A stretch of 64,000 bases of DNA from Dehalococcoidia bacterium (GTDB taxonomy: Bacteria; Chloroflexota; Dehalococcoidia; Lucifugimonadales; UBA3495). The position numbers and the translations under genes are program-made. Below the pieces are notes generated by a model. That model was given only the letters and a program-made list of their open reading frames with translations. It was not told the origin of the DNA and searched no databases. The stretch covers positions 80,110-144,109 of the forward strand of contig JAGWBI010000002.1 in the NCBI GenBank assembly GCA_021295965.1, in the 5' to 3' direction. Shown here one piece after another: positions 9,561-19,047 of this stretch; positions within the stretch are counted from its first letter, which is position 1, and the number at the start of each line of letters is the position of its first letter.

Positions 9561-9890
9561 CCTCCCCCTTGACCATACCGTTGCAGAACATATATCCCAA
9601 ATATAGCCAAGGCAAAACAGCTATTTCATCCCAAATCTCAAAAGGCAGGATTTCACTTCGACGGCCAACCCCGTCAGTAACAAATCGCAACCGGTCGCAG
9701 TCGGCAAGGCTCTGTTAGACCTGACCACCTCAATCAGATTGCCGATCCCCAAGGCTTTGTCGGGCCGGCGTATAAGCATCTGAAAGCGTCGCTCCTCGCC
9801 GCCTGCCGGCTCGATGCGCGGCGGCGCGGCGGCCACTATAATGCCTTTGTTGCGCCGAGCATCGAAGTTGCTAACCCACGGAGTTGCTCT

Positions 9891-12263
9891 ATGACCACTA
9901 CCGCCGCCGACCCCACGAGCCTCACCGCTGCCGACCTTCAAGCTGCCGTTCCCAAAATGGATGGCAAGATCACGCTGCCTGGCCTCTACGCTGGCGTTCA
10001 CGTCTGGCGTGACCAGTGGGGCATTCCCCATATCCGCGCCGCCAACGAGCACGACGCATGGTTCGCCCAGGGTTTTGTGACTGCCCAGGACCGGCTGTGG
10101 GCCATGGAATACGACCGCCGCCGCGCCGTGGGCCGTTGGGCCGAGGCGGCGGGCAAGTCCGCGATAGGCCAGGATATGCAGATGCGACGGCATCGTCTTG
10201 AAGACGCCGCCCGCGCCGACTGCGAAGCCGCCGGCCCGCGGGCCAAAGCCATGCTGGAAGCCTACTCCGACGGCGTCAACGCCTTCATCAACAGCGACGC
10301 GCCTCTGCCGGCCGAATACCGCATCACCGGGATCACGCCCGAACCATGGGAACCCTGGCACAGCCTGGCGATTTACAAAGTCCGGCACATATTCATGGGG
10401 GTTTTCGAGACCAAGGCGTGGCGAGCCCGGATGGTCAAAGCTCTGGGACCGGAGCGGGCTGCTCAGTTGTTCCCGTCTTATCCGCCCGGTCAGCCTGTCA
10501 TCATTCCCACCGGCGCCGATTACGACGGTGACGTTGACTTGGGACTGGCGCAACTGCTGGAACACGCCGCCAACCTGAACGTGATTGGTAAAGGGATCGG
10601 TGGCGAGATGGACAGCGGCTCCAACTCGTGGGCCATCGGGCCGGAACGCACCGCCACCGGCGGGCCGCTGCTGGCCGGCGACAGTCACCGGGGCCTGGAC
10701 ACGCCCAGCGTCTATTACCAGAACCACCTGGCCTGCGACACTTTCGACGTGATCGGAAACTCATTCGCCGGCGTCCCCGGATTCCCCCATTTCGGTCATA
10801 ACCCGTGGGTGGCCTGGTGCGTGACTCACACCGCCGCCGACTACCAGGACCTGTACATCGAGTGGTTCAACGACGCTGACCCGGCCCTGTACCAAAACCA
10901 GGGGATATGGTTCAACGCCGACGTGCGGGACGAGGTGATCAAGGTACGCGACGGCGACGATGTCCACATCCGCACCTGGGCCACCCACCACGGCCCGGTG
11001 GTCGGCGGCGACCCCATGTCCGGCTACGGATTGGCCCTGCGCTACACCGCCGGAGACGGTGGGGTTCCGTGGACGGACATCCTGCCGGCCATGCTGGAAG
11101 CCAAGAGCGTCAACGAGTTGGCAGACTCGATGGAGGGCTGGGTTGACCCGGTCAACAACTTCGTGATGGCCGACGTTCACGGCAATTACGGCTACCAGTG
11201 TCGTGGCGAAATCCCCCGGCGGCCCAATGATGTGCCGGCTCCCCTTCCCGTGCCGGGTTGGGATGGAGAGCACGAATGGCAGGGCAGCATCCCGTTTAAT
11301 GAAATGCCGCGCAACATCAACCCGCCAGAAGGGTACGTAGTCACCGCCAATAACCGCCCGGTTGACGCCCGTTACCCCTACTACATATCGATGGACTTTG
11401 CGCCCGGCTACCGCGCCATGCGCGTGGCCCATGGCGTCAACAGCTTCGGCAAACCCGCCGCTGCCGATATGGGGCGCATTCACTCCGAGCGGCTGTCCAT
11501 ACCGGCCCAGGCGTATGTGGTCGCGCTCGCGGGGGTGGAACCGCCCCAGAATCCGACCGCTGCCGAAGCCCTGGCACGACTGCAAAAGTGGCCCGGCAGC
11601 ATCGATACGGACGCGGTGGAGCCGACCATATACAGCGCAATGCGCGATGCCCTGATGTGGCGACTGCTGAAGCACAACATCGGCGAGGAGTTGGCCGCGT
11701 TGGCCTGGCAGCCCGCCGACCGGGGCCGTGGCGTTTTCCTCAACCGTTTCAAGAACCTGATGACCGACGGGATGAGCGCCGGCGACATCGACCTTCTTCC
11801 CGAAGGCGCGGATTGGCCTGGCGTTTTGATTACCGCTTTAGAAGATGGGGTGCGGACCCTGAAGGCCAAGCTCGGACCTGACGTGGACGACTGGAGCTGG
11901 AATCGTGTGCATCGGGCGCGACCGCAGCATCCGCTATCCATGGCGACGCCCGAACTGGGCAAACTGCTGGACCCACCGGAGATAGCCACCGGCGGCGACG
12001 GCGATACGCCTTGGGCCGGTTCGTATGCGCCGGGCGACTTGGCGACGGTGCTCGGCCTCTCGGTATTCCGCTACGCCTACGACCCGGCCGACTGGGAGCG
12101 CTCACTCTGGGCAGTGCCGTTGGGAGCGTCGGGGCATCCCGCCAGCCCCCACTTTGCCGACCAGTCGGAAATGTGGAGCCACGTCCGGATGGCGCCCATG
12201 ATCTACGGTTGGGAACGGGTGAAAGCCAACGCCGAAACCGAGCAGACGCTGCGGGTGGCGTAG
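9891..12263 (+). CDS. Penicillin acylase family protein (Ntn hydrolase)
   Basis: VHVWRDQWGIPHIRAANEHDAWFAQGFVTAQDRLWAMEYDRR; SGSNSWAIGPERTATGGPLLAGDSHRGL autoprocessing/nucleophile Ser; NNFVMADVHGNYGYQCRGEIPRR. Confidence 0.95.
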   Translation: MTTTAADPTSLTAADLQAAVPKMDGKITLPGLYAGVHVWRDQWGIPHIRAANEHDAWFAQGFVTAQDRLWAMEYDRRRAVGRWAEAAGKSAIGQDMQMRRHRLEDAARADCEAAGPRAKAMLEAYSDGVNAFINSDAPLPAEYRITGITPEPWEPWHSLAIYKVRHIFMGVFETKAWRARMVKALGPERAAQLFPSYPPGQPVIIPTGADYDGDVDLGLAQLLEHAANLNVIGKGIGGEMDSGSNSWAIGPERTATGGPLLAGDSHRGLDTPSVYYQNHLACDTFDVIGNSFAGVPGFPHFGHNPWVAWCVTHTAADYQDLYIEWFNDADPALYQNQGIWFNADVRDEVIKVRDGDDVHIRTWATHHGPVVGGDPMSGYGLALRYTAGDGGVPWTDILPAMLEAKSVNELADSMEGWVDPVNNFVMADVHGNYGYQCRGEIPRRPNDVPAPLPVPGWDGEHEWQGSIPFNEMPRNINPPEGYVVTANNRPVDARYPYYISMDFAPGYRAMRVAHGVNSFGKPAAADMGRIHSERLSIPAQAYVVALAGVEPPQNPTAAEALARLQKWPGSIDTDAVEPTIYSAMRDALMWRLLKHNIGEELAALAWQPADRGRGVFLNRFKNLMTDGMSAGDIDLLPEGADWPGVLITALEDGVRTLKAKLGPDVDDWSWNRVHRARPQHPLSMATPELGKLLDPPEIATGGDGDTPWAGSYAPGDLATVLGLSVFRYAYDPADWERSLWAVPLGASGHPASPHFADQSEMWSHVRMAPMIYGWERVKANAETEQTLRVA

Positions 12264-12303
12264 AAATGGTAAAATCAGGTTAGACTTGCTGAGGGTTAGC
12301 GAT

Positions 12304-12591
12304 ATGGTGGTTGGACCAATATCCGGCGGCAAATATACCGCTCTGCGTGTGCTCGCAACCGCAATTCCGATTTTTCTGGCCATGGGTATAACCGCCGTCG
12401 TGTTGCTGGCCGTACCGGCAATTAACGATGCGCTCAAGCGAGCATTCAACGAAGGGGGAATAGCTTTCAAGTTGCTAGTGCTCGCGCCAGCGCTTGCAAT
12501 GGCTTTAGTTACCACAGTGCTGGCGGCAAGGATTCTGTGGAACGCGAGCGAGGCCCAAGGTTCAAGCCGGGACGATAACCGGAACAAATAA
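12304..12591 (+). CDS. Small membrane protein of unknown function
   Basis: Two hydrophobic segments; closely followed by next ORF in the same direction. Confidence 0.6.
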   Translation: MVVGPISGGKYTALRVLATAIPIFLAMGITAVVLLAVPAINDALKRAFNEGGIAFKLLVLAPALAMALVTTVLAARILWNASEAQGSSRDDNRNK

Positions 12592-12593
12592 GG

Positions 12594-12980
12594 GTGACTA
12601 CCAGAGACTGGGTTCTGCTAGGGTGGATTTGGGTTGCCGGGCTGACCTTGCTAGGCATAGGGCTGCTGCTCGCCCCGCGGATTAACGCCGCCACGGCAAC
12701 TGAGTTTCAACGCGGTCAAGGGACTGCTCTGCTGCTGATTGCTGCAAGCATTCTGTTCGCAGCCGTCTTTCCAACTTTGGGAACGAACGCAAATCAGTTG
12801 GTATCGTCGGCCAGTGTGCTGACCGCTATGTTCGGCTATGCCGGAACCCTGATTATCCTTCCCGGTGAAAACCCCATTCTGCTGGCAATCGTTATTGTAT
12901 TCACGCTCTATCTCGCGGTGATGGCCTTTGCTCTTGTTGGGATTGTCCGGCTGATCCGCATCATCTTTGCCAGATTGTGA
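12594..12980 (+). CDS. Small membrane protein of unknown function
   Basis: GTG start 2 bp after previous stop; multiple hydrophobic segments. Confidence 0.65.
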   Translation: MTTRDWVLLGWIWVAGLTLLGIGLLLAPRINAATATEFQRGQGTALLLIAASILFAAVFPTLGTNANQLVSSASVLTAMFGYAGTLIILPGENPILLAIVIVFTLYLAVMAFALVGIVRLIRIIFARL

Positions 12981-12989
12981 CCTTGATCC

Positions 12990-14009
12990 TCAGTCGGTTT
13001 GTCCATACCGCAGGTGCGGCGCGACCCGATCGGCGAACAGTTCCAGGTTGGCTATGCCGTCTCGCAGCGGCATTCCCGGCCACATCATGCGAAAACACCC
13101 ATGGGACATTCCCAACTGGCGGTAGCGCGTCAGTTCCTCGACCACTTCGTCGGGGCTGCCGATAACAAAGCGATCGCGGGCGAGGTCTTCAAAGGGCTCG
13201 CGGAAGTTTTCCTCGCCGGGCAGGGCCTTGTCCTGGCCCCATTGGGCGTAGGCTTCGTACTTGCCGCCCAGATAGGGCGCCGCGCTGGCGAAAGCCTCCT
13301 CGTGGGTACGACCCACGAAAACCTCCCGGCCCAGGGGGAGGCGGTCGGGTGCGCCTGAATCTGCCGCGCCCGCCGCTTCGTGGTACATCTCCACCTGTTG
13401 GCTGATGGTGTCGAACTTGGCGTGGGGGTTGACGTACCACGTGTAGCCCAGTCGCGCGGCCCGGGTGATGGCTGCGTCGCTGTTGGCCGCCACCCATACC
13501 GGCGGATGAGGCTGCTGCACCGGGCGCAGCATCAGTTGAGCATCCGTGAGGCGGAAATACTGCCCCTCGTAGTTCACCTTTTCGCCCGACCACAATAGCC
13601 GCATGGCCTCCAGGCATTCCAGGTAGCGACTGACACGGGTACGGCGCGGAACGCCGAAATTGTCGTATTCCTCATCCCGGTAGCCCAAGGCCGCGCTCAA
13701 CGTGAAGTTGCCGCCGGTGATGATGTCCATAGTTGCCACCCGCTCCGCCAGGTCAACCGGGTGATGCAGAGGCACCAGCAGGGTTGCCACCAAACCCATT
13801 CCCCGGGCTTCGGCAGAAATTCGAGCCAGCAAGGGCATGGTCTGCAATTGCTGGTACGGATCGGTGAGGTAATGCTGGCCTTGATAGACCATATCAAAGC
13901 CGAGATCCCGCGCCGCGCCCACGTAGGCGCAGATGTCGGCGAAAGCCTGCTGCATATCCGAGCCGGCCGGCTGCTGGGCTATGGCGGAAAGTGATACTCC
14001 GAACTTCAT
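12990..14009 (-). CDS. LLM class flavin-dependent oxidoreductase
   Basis: MKFGVSLSAIAQQPAG...DLGFDMVYQGQHYLTDPYQQLQTMPLLARISAEARGMGLVATLLVPLHHPVDLAERVATMDIITGGNFTLSAALGYRDEEY. Confidence 0.93.
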   Translation of the reverse strand: MKFGVSLSAIAQQPAGSDMQQAFADICAYVGAARDLGFDMVYQGQHYLTDPYQQLQTMPLLARISAEARGMGLVATLLVPLHHPVDLAERVATMDIITGGNFTLSAALGYRDEEYDNFGVPRRTRVSRYLECLEAMRLLWSGEKVNYEGQYFRLTDAQLMLRPVQQPHPPVWVAANSDAAITRAARLGYTWYVNPHAKFDTISQQVEMYHEAAGAADSGAPDRLPLGREVFVGRTHEEAFASAAPYLGGKYEAYAQWGQDKALPGEENFREPFEDLARDRFVIGSPDEVVEELTRYRQLGMSHGCFRMMWPGMPLRDGIANLELFADRVAPHLRYGQTD

Positions 14010-14071
14010 TGCATTACCTCTGGGGGAACTCGTCACGTCTGCGAAGGCAGAGACCAGGGATCGGACGGCGC

Positions 14072-14542
14072 CTATCGAGTCAATTCGCGACCCAACAGGT
14101 CTATGGCCGCCCGCACGGCGCCGTGTTTGGTGGCGTTCCGGTCACCGCCGACGCGGATCTCAATCGCGGCATCGTCGCCGCCTTTCACCGCCAGTCCGAT
14201 CCAGAAGGTGCCGATGGGCAGGCCGCTGCGTCCCGCCGCCGGACCGGTGACTCCCGTGGTCGAGAGGGCGTAATCCGTGCCGGTCAACTCCAACGCCCCC
14301 CGGGCCATGGCGATGGCCATTTCACGGCTGACGCTGCCCGCCGTCTCGTAGAGTTCGTCGGGAACGCCCAGGATCTTCTCCTTCAGGCCGCCGGTGTACG
14401 CAACGACACCGCCCGGGAAAAAGCGCGACGCTCCTGGGATGGTGCCCAACGTGTAACCGAGCAGTCCGTTGGTGCACGCTTCCGCCACCGACACCGTCTG
14501 CTCACGGTCCAAGAGAATCTGTGCCACCTGTGCTACTTCCAC
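14072..14542 (-). CDS. CinA C-terminal domain protein (nicotinamide-nucleotide amidohydrolase family)
   Basis: SVAEACTNGLLGYTLGTIPGASRFFPGGVVAYTGGLKEKILGVPDEL...GSVSREMAIAMARGALELTGTDYALSTTGVTGPAAG. Confidence 0.88.
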   Translation of the reverse strand: MEVAQVAQILLDREQTVSVAEACTNGLLGYTLGTIPGASRFFPGGVVAYTGGLKEKILGVPDELYETAGSVSREMAIAMARGALELTGTDYALSTTGVTGPAAGRSGLPIGTFWIGLAVKGGDDAAIEIRVGGDRNATKHGAVRAAIDLLGRELTR

Positions 14543-14570
14543 GTTGTTGCCTCCTGAAAAGCGACCGAGG

Positions 14571-14894
14571 TTAGACGTCCATCATCTTGTCCGGAGACAT
14601 CATCTCCCAGAATTCGATGCGGTTGCCTTCAACCAATGGCCTGATCTGTGCGCCTATTTCCAGTGCCGCCGGCGGCAGTTGATGTCCGCCCCGCATGGGG
14701 GACATCAGAGTCTCGTCAGTCCACTCAAGAATGACGACATCTTGTTCCGCCGGAGTGGTCGCGCCGTTGAAATAAACGCGGAATTCGCTTCGCTGGCCGG
14801 CGTCGTGGTAAATCTGCGCCTGCTTCTGCAGCAGGCTGGCCACCCGCCGGGCCTCGCCGGGTTTGGTCTTGAAAATTCTCCTGAGTACGTACAT
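14571..14894 (-). CDS. Hypothetical protein, possible dimeric alpha-beta barrel
   Basis: MYVLRRIFKTKPGEARRVASLLQKQAQIYHDAGQRSEFRVYFNGATTPAEQDVVILEWTDE. Confidence 0.65.
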   Translation of the reverse strand: MYVLRRIFKTKPGEARRVASLLQKQAQIYHDAGQRSEFRVYFNGATTPAEQDVVILEWTDETLMSPMRGGHQLPPAALEIGAQIRPLVEGNRIEFWEMMSPDKMMDV

Positions 14895-14988
14895 GGGGCG
14901 CTCCTGTCCAGAAAGTTCATGGAATATGACCGCCAATATGATACCCCAATTTCCCGATCCGACAGGTCCACTAGCGGTACTTCGGCGG

Positions 14989-15765
14989 CTAATGTTTACG
15001 CAGCAAGGATAGGAACTCCTGGTTCCCGGCATCCCCTGTGATCGGGGACGCGATAGTATCCAGCAATTCGACGTCTGCTCGGTCCGTGAGCCAATCTTGA
15101 ACCCGTTGCAATATTTCGGTGCGTAGCGCGTCGTCCCTTACCACTCCACCTTTACCCACCTCACCGCGACGGGCTTCGAACTGCGGTTTGACCAGAGCAA
15201 TCGCGAAACCGCCGGCACGGAGATGAGATAACGGTTCGGGAAGCGCCATGATCAGGGAAATGAAGGACACGTCGGCCACCAGTAAATCTACCGGCTCAGG
15301 CAGCTCGAACGGATAGCGCGCGTTTAATTTCTCCATGCAAACGACGCGCGGGTCCTGGCGAAGCCGGTAATGCAGTTGACCGTGTCCCACGTCCACGGCG
15401 TACACCTTTCCCACCCCCCTCTGCAGCAGGCAGTCGGTGAAGCCGCCGGTGGAGGCGCCGATATCCAGGGCGACGCTGCCCTCCAGCGCTATTCGGTGCG
15501 CCTCGGTCCAGGTATCCAGGGCGTGAGCCAATTTAACGCCACCCCTGCTGACGTAGGGGAGACGTTCCCGCAATTCCAGCGGTGTGTCGGGGGCCAGAAA
15601 CGTGCCGGCTTTCTGCACCGGGCCGGCTGGCGAGACCACCGCGCCGGCCATTATGAGCGCCTGGGCCTGCTCCCGTGTCTCGACCAAGCCGCGCTCTACC
15701 AACAGCAAGTCAGCGCGGCGTCGCGATTTGGCTTTAGCCTGGTCTGCCATCGGGCCGGTCGTCAC
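14989..15765 (-). CDS. tlyA: TlyA family rRNA (cytidine-2'-O)-methyltransferase
   Basis: S4-like RRADLLLVERGLVETREQAQALIMAGAV; YVSRGGVKLAHALD; VALDIGASTGGFTDCLLQRGVGKVYAVDVGHGQL. Confidence 0.93.
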   Translation of the reverse strand: MTTGPMADQAKAKSRRRADLLLVERGLVETREQAQALIMAGAVVSPAGPVQKAGTFLAPDTPLELRERLPYVSRGGVKLAHALDTWTEAHRIALEGSVALDIGASTGGFTDCLLQRGVGKVYAVDVGHGQLHYRLRQDPRVVCMEKLNARYPFELPEPVDLLVADVSFISLIMALPEPLSHLRAGGFAIALVKPQFEARRGEVGKGGVVRDDALRTEILQRVQDWLTDRADVELLDTIASPITGDAGNQEFLSLLRKH

Positions 15766-16598
15766 TCGCCGATGAATTCCGGCCGCCTCTTTTCCAGAAA
15801 CGCGCGAAAACCCTCGTGGTAGTCGCGGGTGTCGAACTGGGTAAGGGGCAAGTCGGCCTCTTCCGGCGTCAGATCCAGAGAGGGTTTGGCCAGAACCTGG
15901 TTCATCGTCTTCTTGTTGACCGCGTGAGAAAGCGGAGCCAAGGCGGCGATGTCGGAGGCCAGTTTGTACGTTACGTCTTCCAACTTTTCGTCGGGAACTA
16001 CCTGGTTGATCAACCCGATTCGTAGGGCTTCGTCGGCGTCCAAAAGGCGGCCCGAAAGCAGGATGTACAGAGCGTTGCCCTTGCCCACCAGGTTCACCAA
16101 TCCGTACATCTCCCGATGCCCAATGGTGATGCCCAGGCGCGCCACCGGAATACCCAGGCGACTGCCTTCCGCCGCGATGCGGAGATCGGTGGCCACGGCC
16201 AACTCGCAGCCTCCGCCAGCGGCGAAACCGCGAATCATTGAGATTACCGGCGTGCCTATCTCCGCCACCGTTTCCAGCAGGCCGTCCACGGCCTGGTTGT
16301 ACACCCTGCCCTTGACCGAGTCGCTGCGGTACTCCTCAAAATCGCTGATGTCCGCTCCGGCGGAGAAAGCCGCGCCCCCGGCTCCCGTTAACACCACGCA
16401 GCGCACCTCCCGGTCGGCATCCAATTGTCGCAGCAGGGCGGTGAGATCCGTCCACATCTGAAAAGAGATAGCGTTGCGTTGCTGCGGACGGTTGATGGTT
16501 ATGGTGGCGATGGGCGATTCATTCCGCAACAGGATGTATTCGTTGTCATCGATTGCAACATTGGCGACGGCGGTGGAAGTAGTGGATTGATCGGGCAT
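15762..16598 (-). CDS. Enoyl-CoA hydratase/isomerase family protein
   Basis: ATITINRPQQRNAISFQMWTDLTALL; VLTGAGGAAFSAGADISDFEEY; FAAGGGCELAVATDLRIAAEGSRLGIPVARLGI; 4-bp overlap with the tlyA GTG start. Confidence 0.93.
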   Translation of the reverse strand: MPDQSTTSTAVANVAIDDNEYILLRNESPIATITINRPQQRNAISFQMWTDLTALLRQLDADREVRCVVLTGAGGAAFSAGADISDFEEYRSDSVKGRVYNQAVDGLLETVAEIGTPVISMIRGFAAGGGCELAVATDLRIAAEGSRLGIPVARLGITIGHREMYGLVNLVGKGNALYILLSGRLLDADEALRIGLINQVVPDEKLEDVTYKLASDIAALAPLSHAVNKKTMNQVLAKPSLDLTPEEADLPLTQFDTRDYHEGFRAFLEKRRPEFIGE

Positions 16599-16887
16599 CT
16601 ACTGGGCTCCTGTAGAGGTCTGGGATTGGGCTCTGCGCCTCTCAGCGTAACTGGGCGTAACTGGAGTAGTCAACTCGGTCCAGAGTCACGGCATCACGAG
16701 TGTTGCGGCGGCTTTGCCGACGTGGGCGCCGGTTTCGGATACCGCAAACTTGGATAGTCGGTCGGATGTGGAATCCACAGTTTGGGGAACGAGAAGGACC
16801 GTCACATGATAGCGATTATTGTGATTAGTCATATCATCGAATTGCGTTCATTTATTTTATTGATAGTATCTGAATTCGGAAAAGTTA

Positions 16888-16916
16888 TTGACACCGTTTG
16901 ACAAATCGCTTAATCT
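16888..16916 (+). promoter_or_regulatory. Putative sigma70-like promoter TTGACA-N17-TAATCT
   Basis: Exact -35 consensus with 17-bp spacing in an AT-rich region upstream of the 17017 lipoprotein gene. Confidence 0.55.
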
Positions 16917-17016
16917 GCGCCCACTTTTGCGGATATTTGGAAACGCTTACCCAGATTGATCTAATCGGCCGGCAAAGAACCGGGATGCTGCTTCACCCTC
17001 TGAAGAGGTGGTAATC

Positions 17017-18924
17017 ATGTCGCTAAACCCGTTCCGAATGCTCATCGGCAGTTTCGCAGGCGCCGCCCTGCTCATGCTCGTGGTAGGTTGCGGAGGAACG
17101 CAACAACCGGAAGCGCCAGCCCAACAAAGCCAGCCGGCCGCGCAGCAGCCGGCTGCCGGGCAACAACCTGCTGGTGGTCAGCAGCAGGCTGCGCCGACTG
17201 CGACCAACGCGCCACCGACACCTACGCTGCCGCCTCTGGCTACGGTTCGCCCCACCAGTACGCCCGCGCCCACAGCGGTCGCTCGGACCGCCCCGACGCC
17301 GATCCCAAGCGGACCGCCAAAGCATGGCGGGATGGCTCGCATGTCGGCTTACGCAGATACCAAGGATTGGGACCCGCTGGGTTCGTCCTCGTTGTCCAGC
17401 GTGATCTCTTACTCCCAGCTGTACAACCAGATCGTGCAGTTCGACACCGTTGAACCCACGGTGGTGGTGGGAGACTTGGCGGATAGCTGGGAGACCAATG
17501 AGGAGGGCACGTCCTTTACCTTCCATCTTCGCGACGGGATCAAGTGGACCGACGGCGAAACCCTGGACGCCGACGACGTGGTGTACTCCATGCAGCGTTA
17601 CGGGAACCCCTGTAACGGGCGTGGTCGGTCGGGGTTGTGGCGGACTTACACCATCCCGATTGAGGTGGTGGAGTTGAAGGACAAAGCCGATTGCACGGCG
17701 CTCAACGCTGACGATGTCGTCCGCAAGGTTGACCAACTGACGGTGGAGTTCAACCTTGCTTTCGCATCCGGAGCGTTTATCAAGTTCCTAGCCATCGACT
17801 ACGCGAAAATCCTGCCCAAGCACCTGCTGGAGCAGGACATTGATCTGAACCTGGCTGAAAACATCCTGCGGCACGGCGCCACGTCAGGACCGTTCATCCT
17901 GGAAGATTACCAATCCGGCAACCAATACAAGGTGAACAAGAACCCTGACTATTTCAAGGAAGGGTTGCCCTACTTCGACCGGATTGAGCACTACATTATC
18001 ACGGTGCCGGCTACGTTCATCGCCCAGGTGGAGGCGGGACAGATCGATGCGTCCAACGCCGCCGCTAACAACCTGACAGCGCCTGAGAACTACGCAATAG
18101 AGGTTTCGACCAATAGCGAGTACGTGGCCCACGAGGTGCTGGGTGGTACCCGTGGCTTCATGCTCAACGTGAAGCGGGAGCCCTTCAGCGACCACCGGGT
18201 ACGGCAAGCCATCAACCTGGCGGTGGACCGGCAGAAGGTCAACGAGCGGGCGCTGCACGGATCCGGTCGTGGTCACTGTCCCCTGGTCGGTTTGGCTCAC
18301 GACTACGAGGAATGCGCCACTTGGCCTGGCATGAGGCCCAAAGACACTCCGGGCGGACAGGAAGACATCGCCCGGGCTAGGGAATTGATGGCTGAGGCGG
18401 GTTACCCTGACGGTTTCAAGATCGAGTACACGGCCAGGCAGGTAGGTACCTACGTGGTTGAGTGCTCGGTCATCAAGCAGGACCTCGAGGAGTTCCTGGG
18501 CATCACTGGGGAGATTGCAACATACCCCAGTGCAGCCGGCTACGCCAAGTACGGAACGGCACGCCCGGCCGACGCTACCGGCGACTGGGACGTGGGCTGT
18601 CAGGCCGATGGCATGACCGTCTTCGACGTTGACGCTGTGTACGGTGGCATCTTCCTCAAGGGCGGCACCCGTAACTACACGGATTGGGAAGCCCCCGAGT
18701 TGAACGCGTGGTTCGAACAGCAAAAGGTCGAACTGGACCCGGAGATGCGGCGGCAAATCAACAAGGAAGCCGAGATCTGGCTGCATGAATTCAGCAACAA
18801 CCACTGGGTCAGCCTGACCCTGGGGCGTAACTTCTGGGTGATGAACCGGGACATCAAAGGGTTCAACGCGCCGCAGACCGTCCAGTACGGGTTCAAACAC
18901 GAGCATCTGTGGTGGGACCGATAG
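17017..18924 (+). CDS. ABC transporter substrate-binding lipoprotein, family 5
   Basis: LMLVVGCGG lipobox, PTPTLPP linker, KHGGMARMSAYADTKDWDPLGSSSLSSVISYSQLYNQIVQFDT. Confidence 0.93.
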   Translation: MSLNPFRMLIGSFAGAALLMLVVGCGGTQQPEAPAQQSQPAAQQPAAGQQPAGGQQQAAPTATNAPPTPTLPPLATVRPTSTPAPTAVARTAPTPIPSGPPKHGGMARMSAYADTKDWDPLGSSSLSSVISYSQLYNQIVQFDTVEPTVVVGDLADSWETNEEGTSFTFHLRDGIKWTDGETLDADDVVYSMQRYGNPCNGRGRSGLWRTYTIPIEVVELKDKADCTALNADDVVRKVDQLTVEFNLAFASGAFIKFLAIDYAKILPKHLLEQDIDLNLAENILRHGATSGPFILEDYQSGNQYKVNKNPDYFKEGLPYFDRIEHYIITVPATFIAQVEAGQIDASNAAANNLTAPENYAIEVSTNSEYVAHEVLGGTRGFMLNVKREPFSDHRVRQAINLAVDRQKVNERALHGSGRGHCPLVGLAHDYEECATWPGMRPKDTPGGQEDIARARELMAEAGYPDGFKIEYTARQVGTYVVECSVIKQDLEEFLGITGEIATYPSAAGYAKYGTARPADATGDWDVGCQADGMTVFDVDAVYGGIFLKGGTRNYTDWEAPELNAWFEQQKVELDPEMRRQINKEAEIWLHEFSNNHWVSLTLGRNFWVMNRDIKGFNAPQTVQYGFKHEHLWWDR

Positions 18925-18988
18925 CAGTCTCGACGCCGTAACGATCACAGAATCATCCGACGGTTGGACACTGGGTTTGTCTCAAGGC

Positions 18989-19018
18989 AAGCGGGGCGAG
19001 CAACGGATTGCCCCGCTT
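18989..19018. other. Stem-loop between substrate-binding protein and permease genes (possible attenuating/RNA-stability hairpin)
   Basis: aagcggggc-gagcaacggatt-gccccgctt. Confidence 0.55.
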
Positions 19019-19047
19019 GTTGCGGAGTTTCCGGCGAGGGTTAAGCA

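Noticed and set aside
9621-10727. 368-aa minus-strand ORF overlapping the penicillin acylase start
   Set aside because: Mostly antisense to a well supported gene; the non-overlapping end (9621-9890) has no recognisable domain, although a gene remnant cannot be excluded.
10761-11675. 304-aa minus-strand ORF
   Set aside because: Antisense of the penicillin acylase gene.
17884-18948. 354-aa minus-strand ORF
   Set aside because: Antisense of the 17017-18924 SBP gene.
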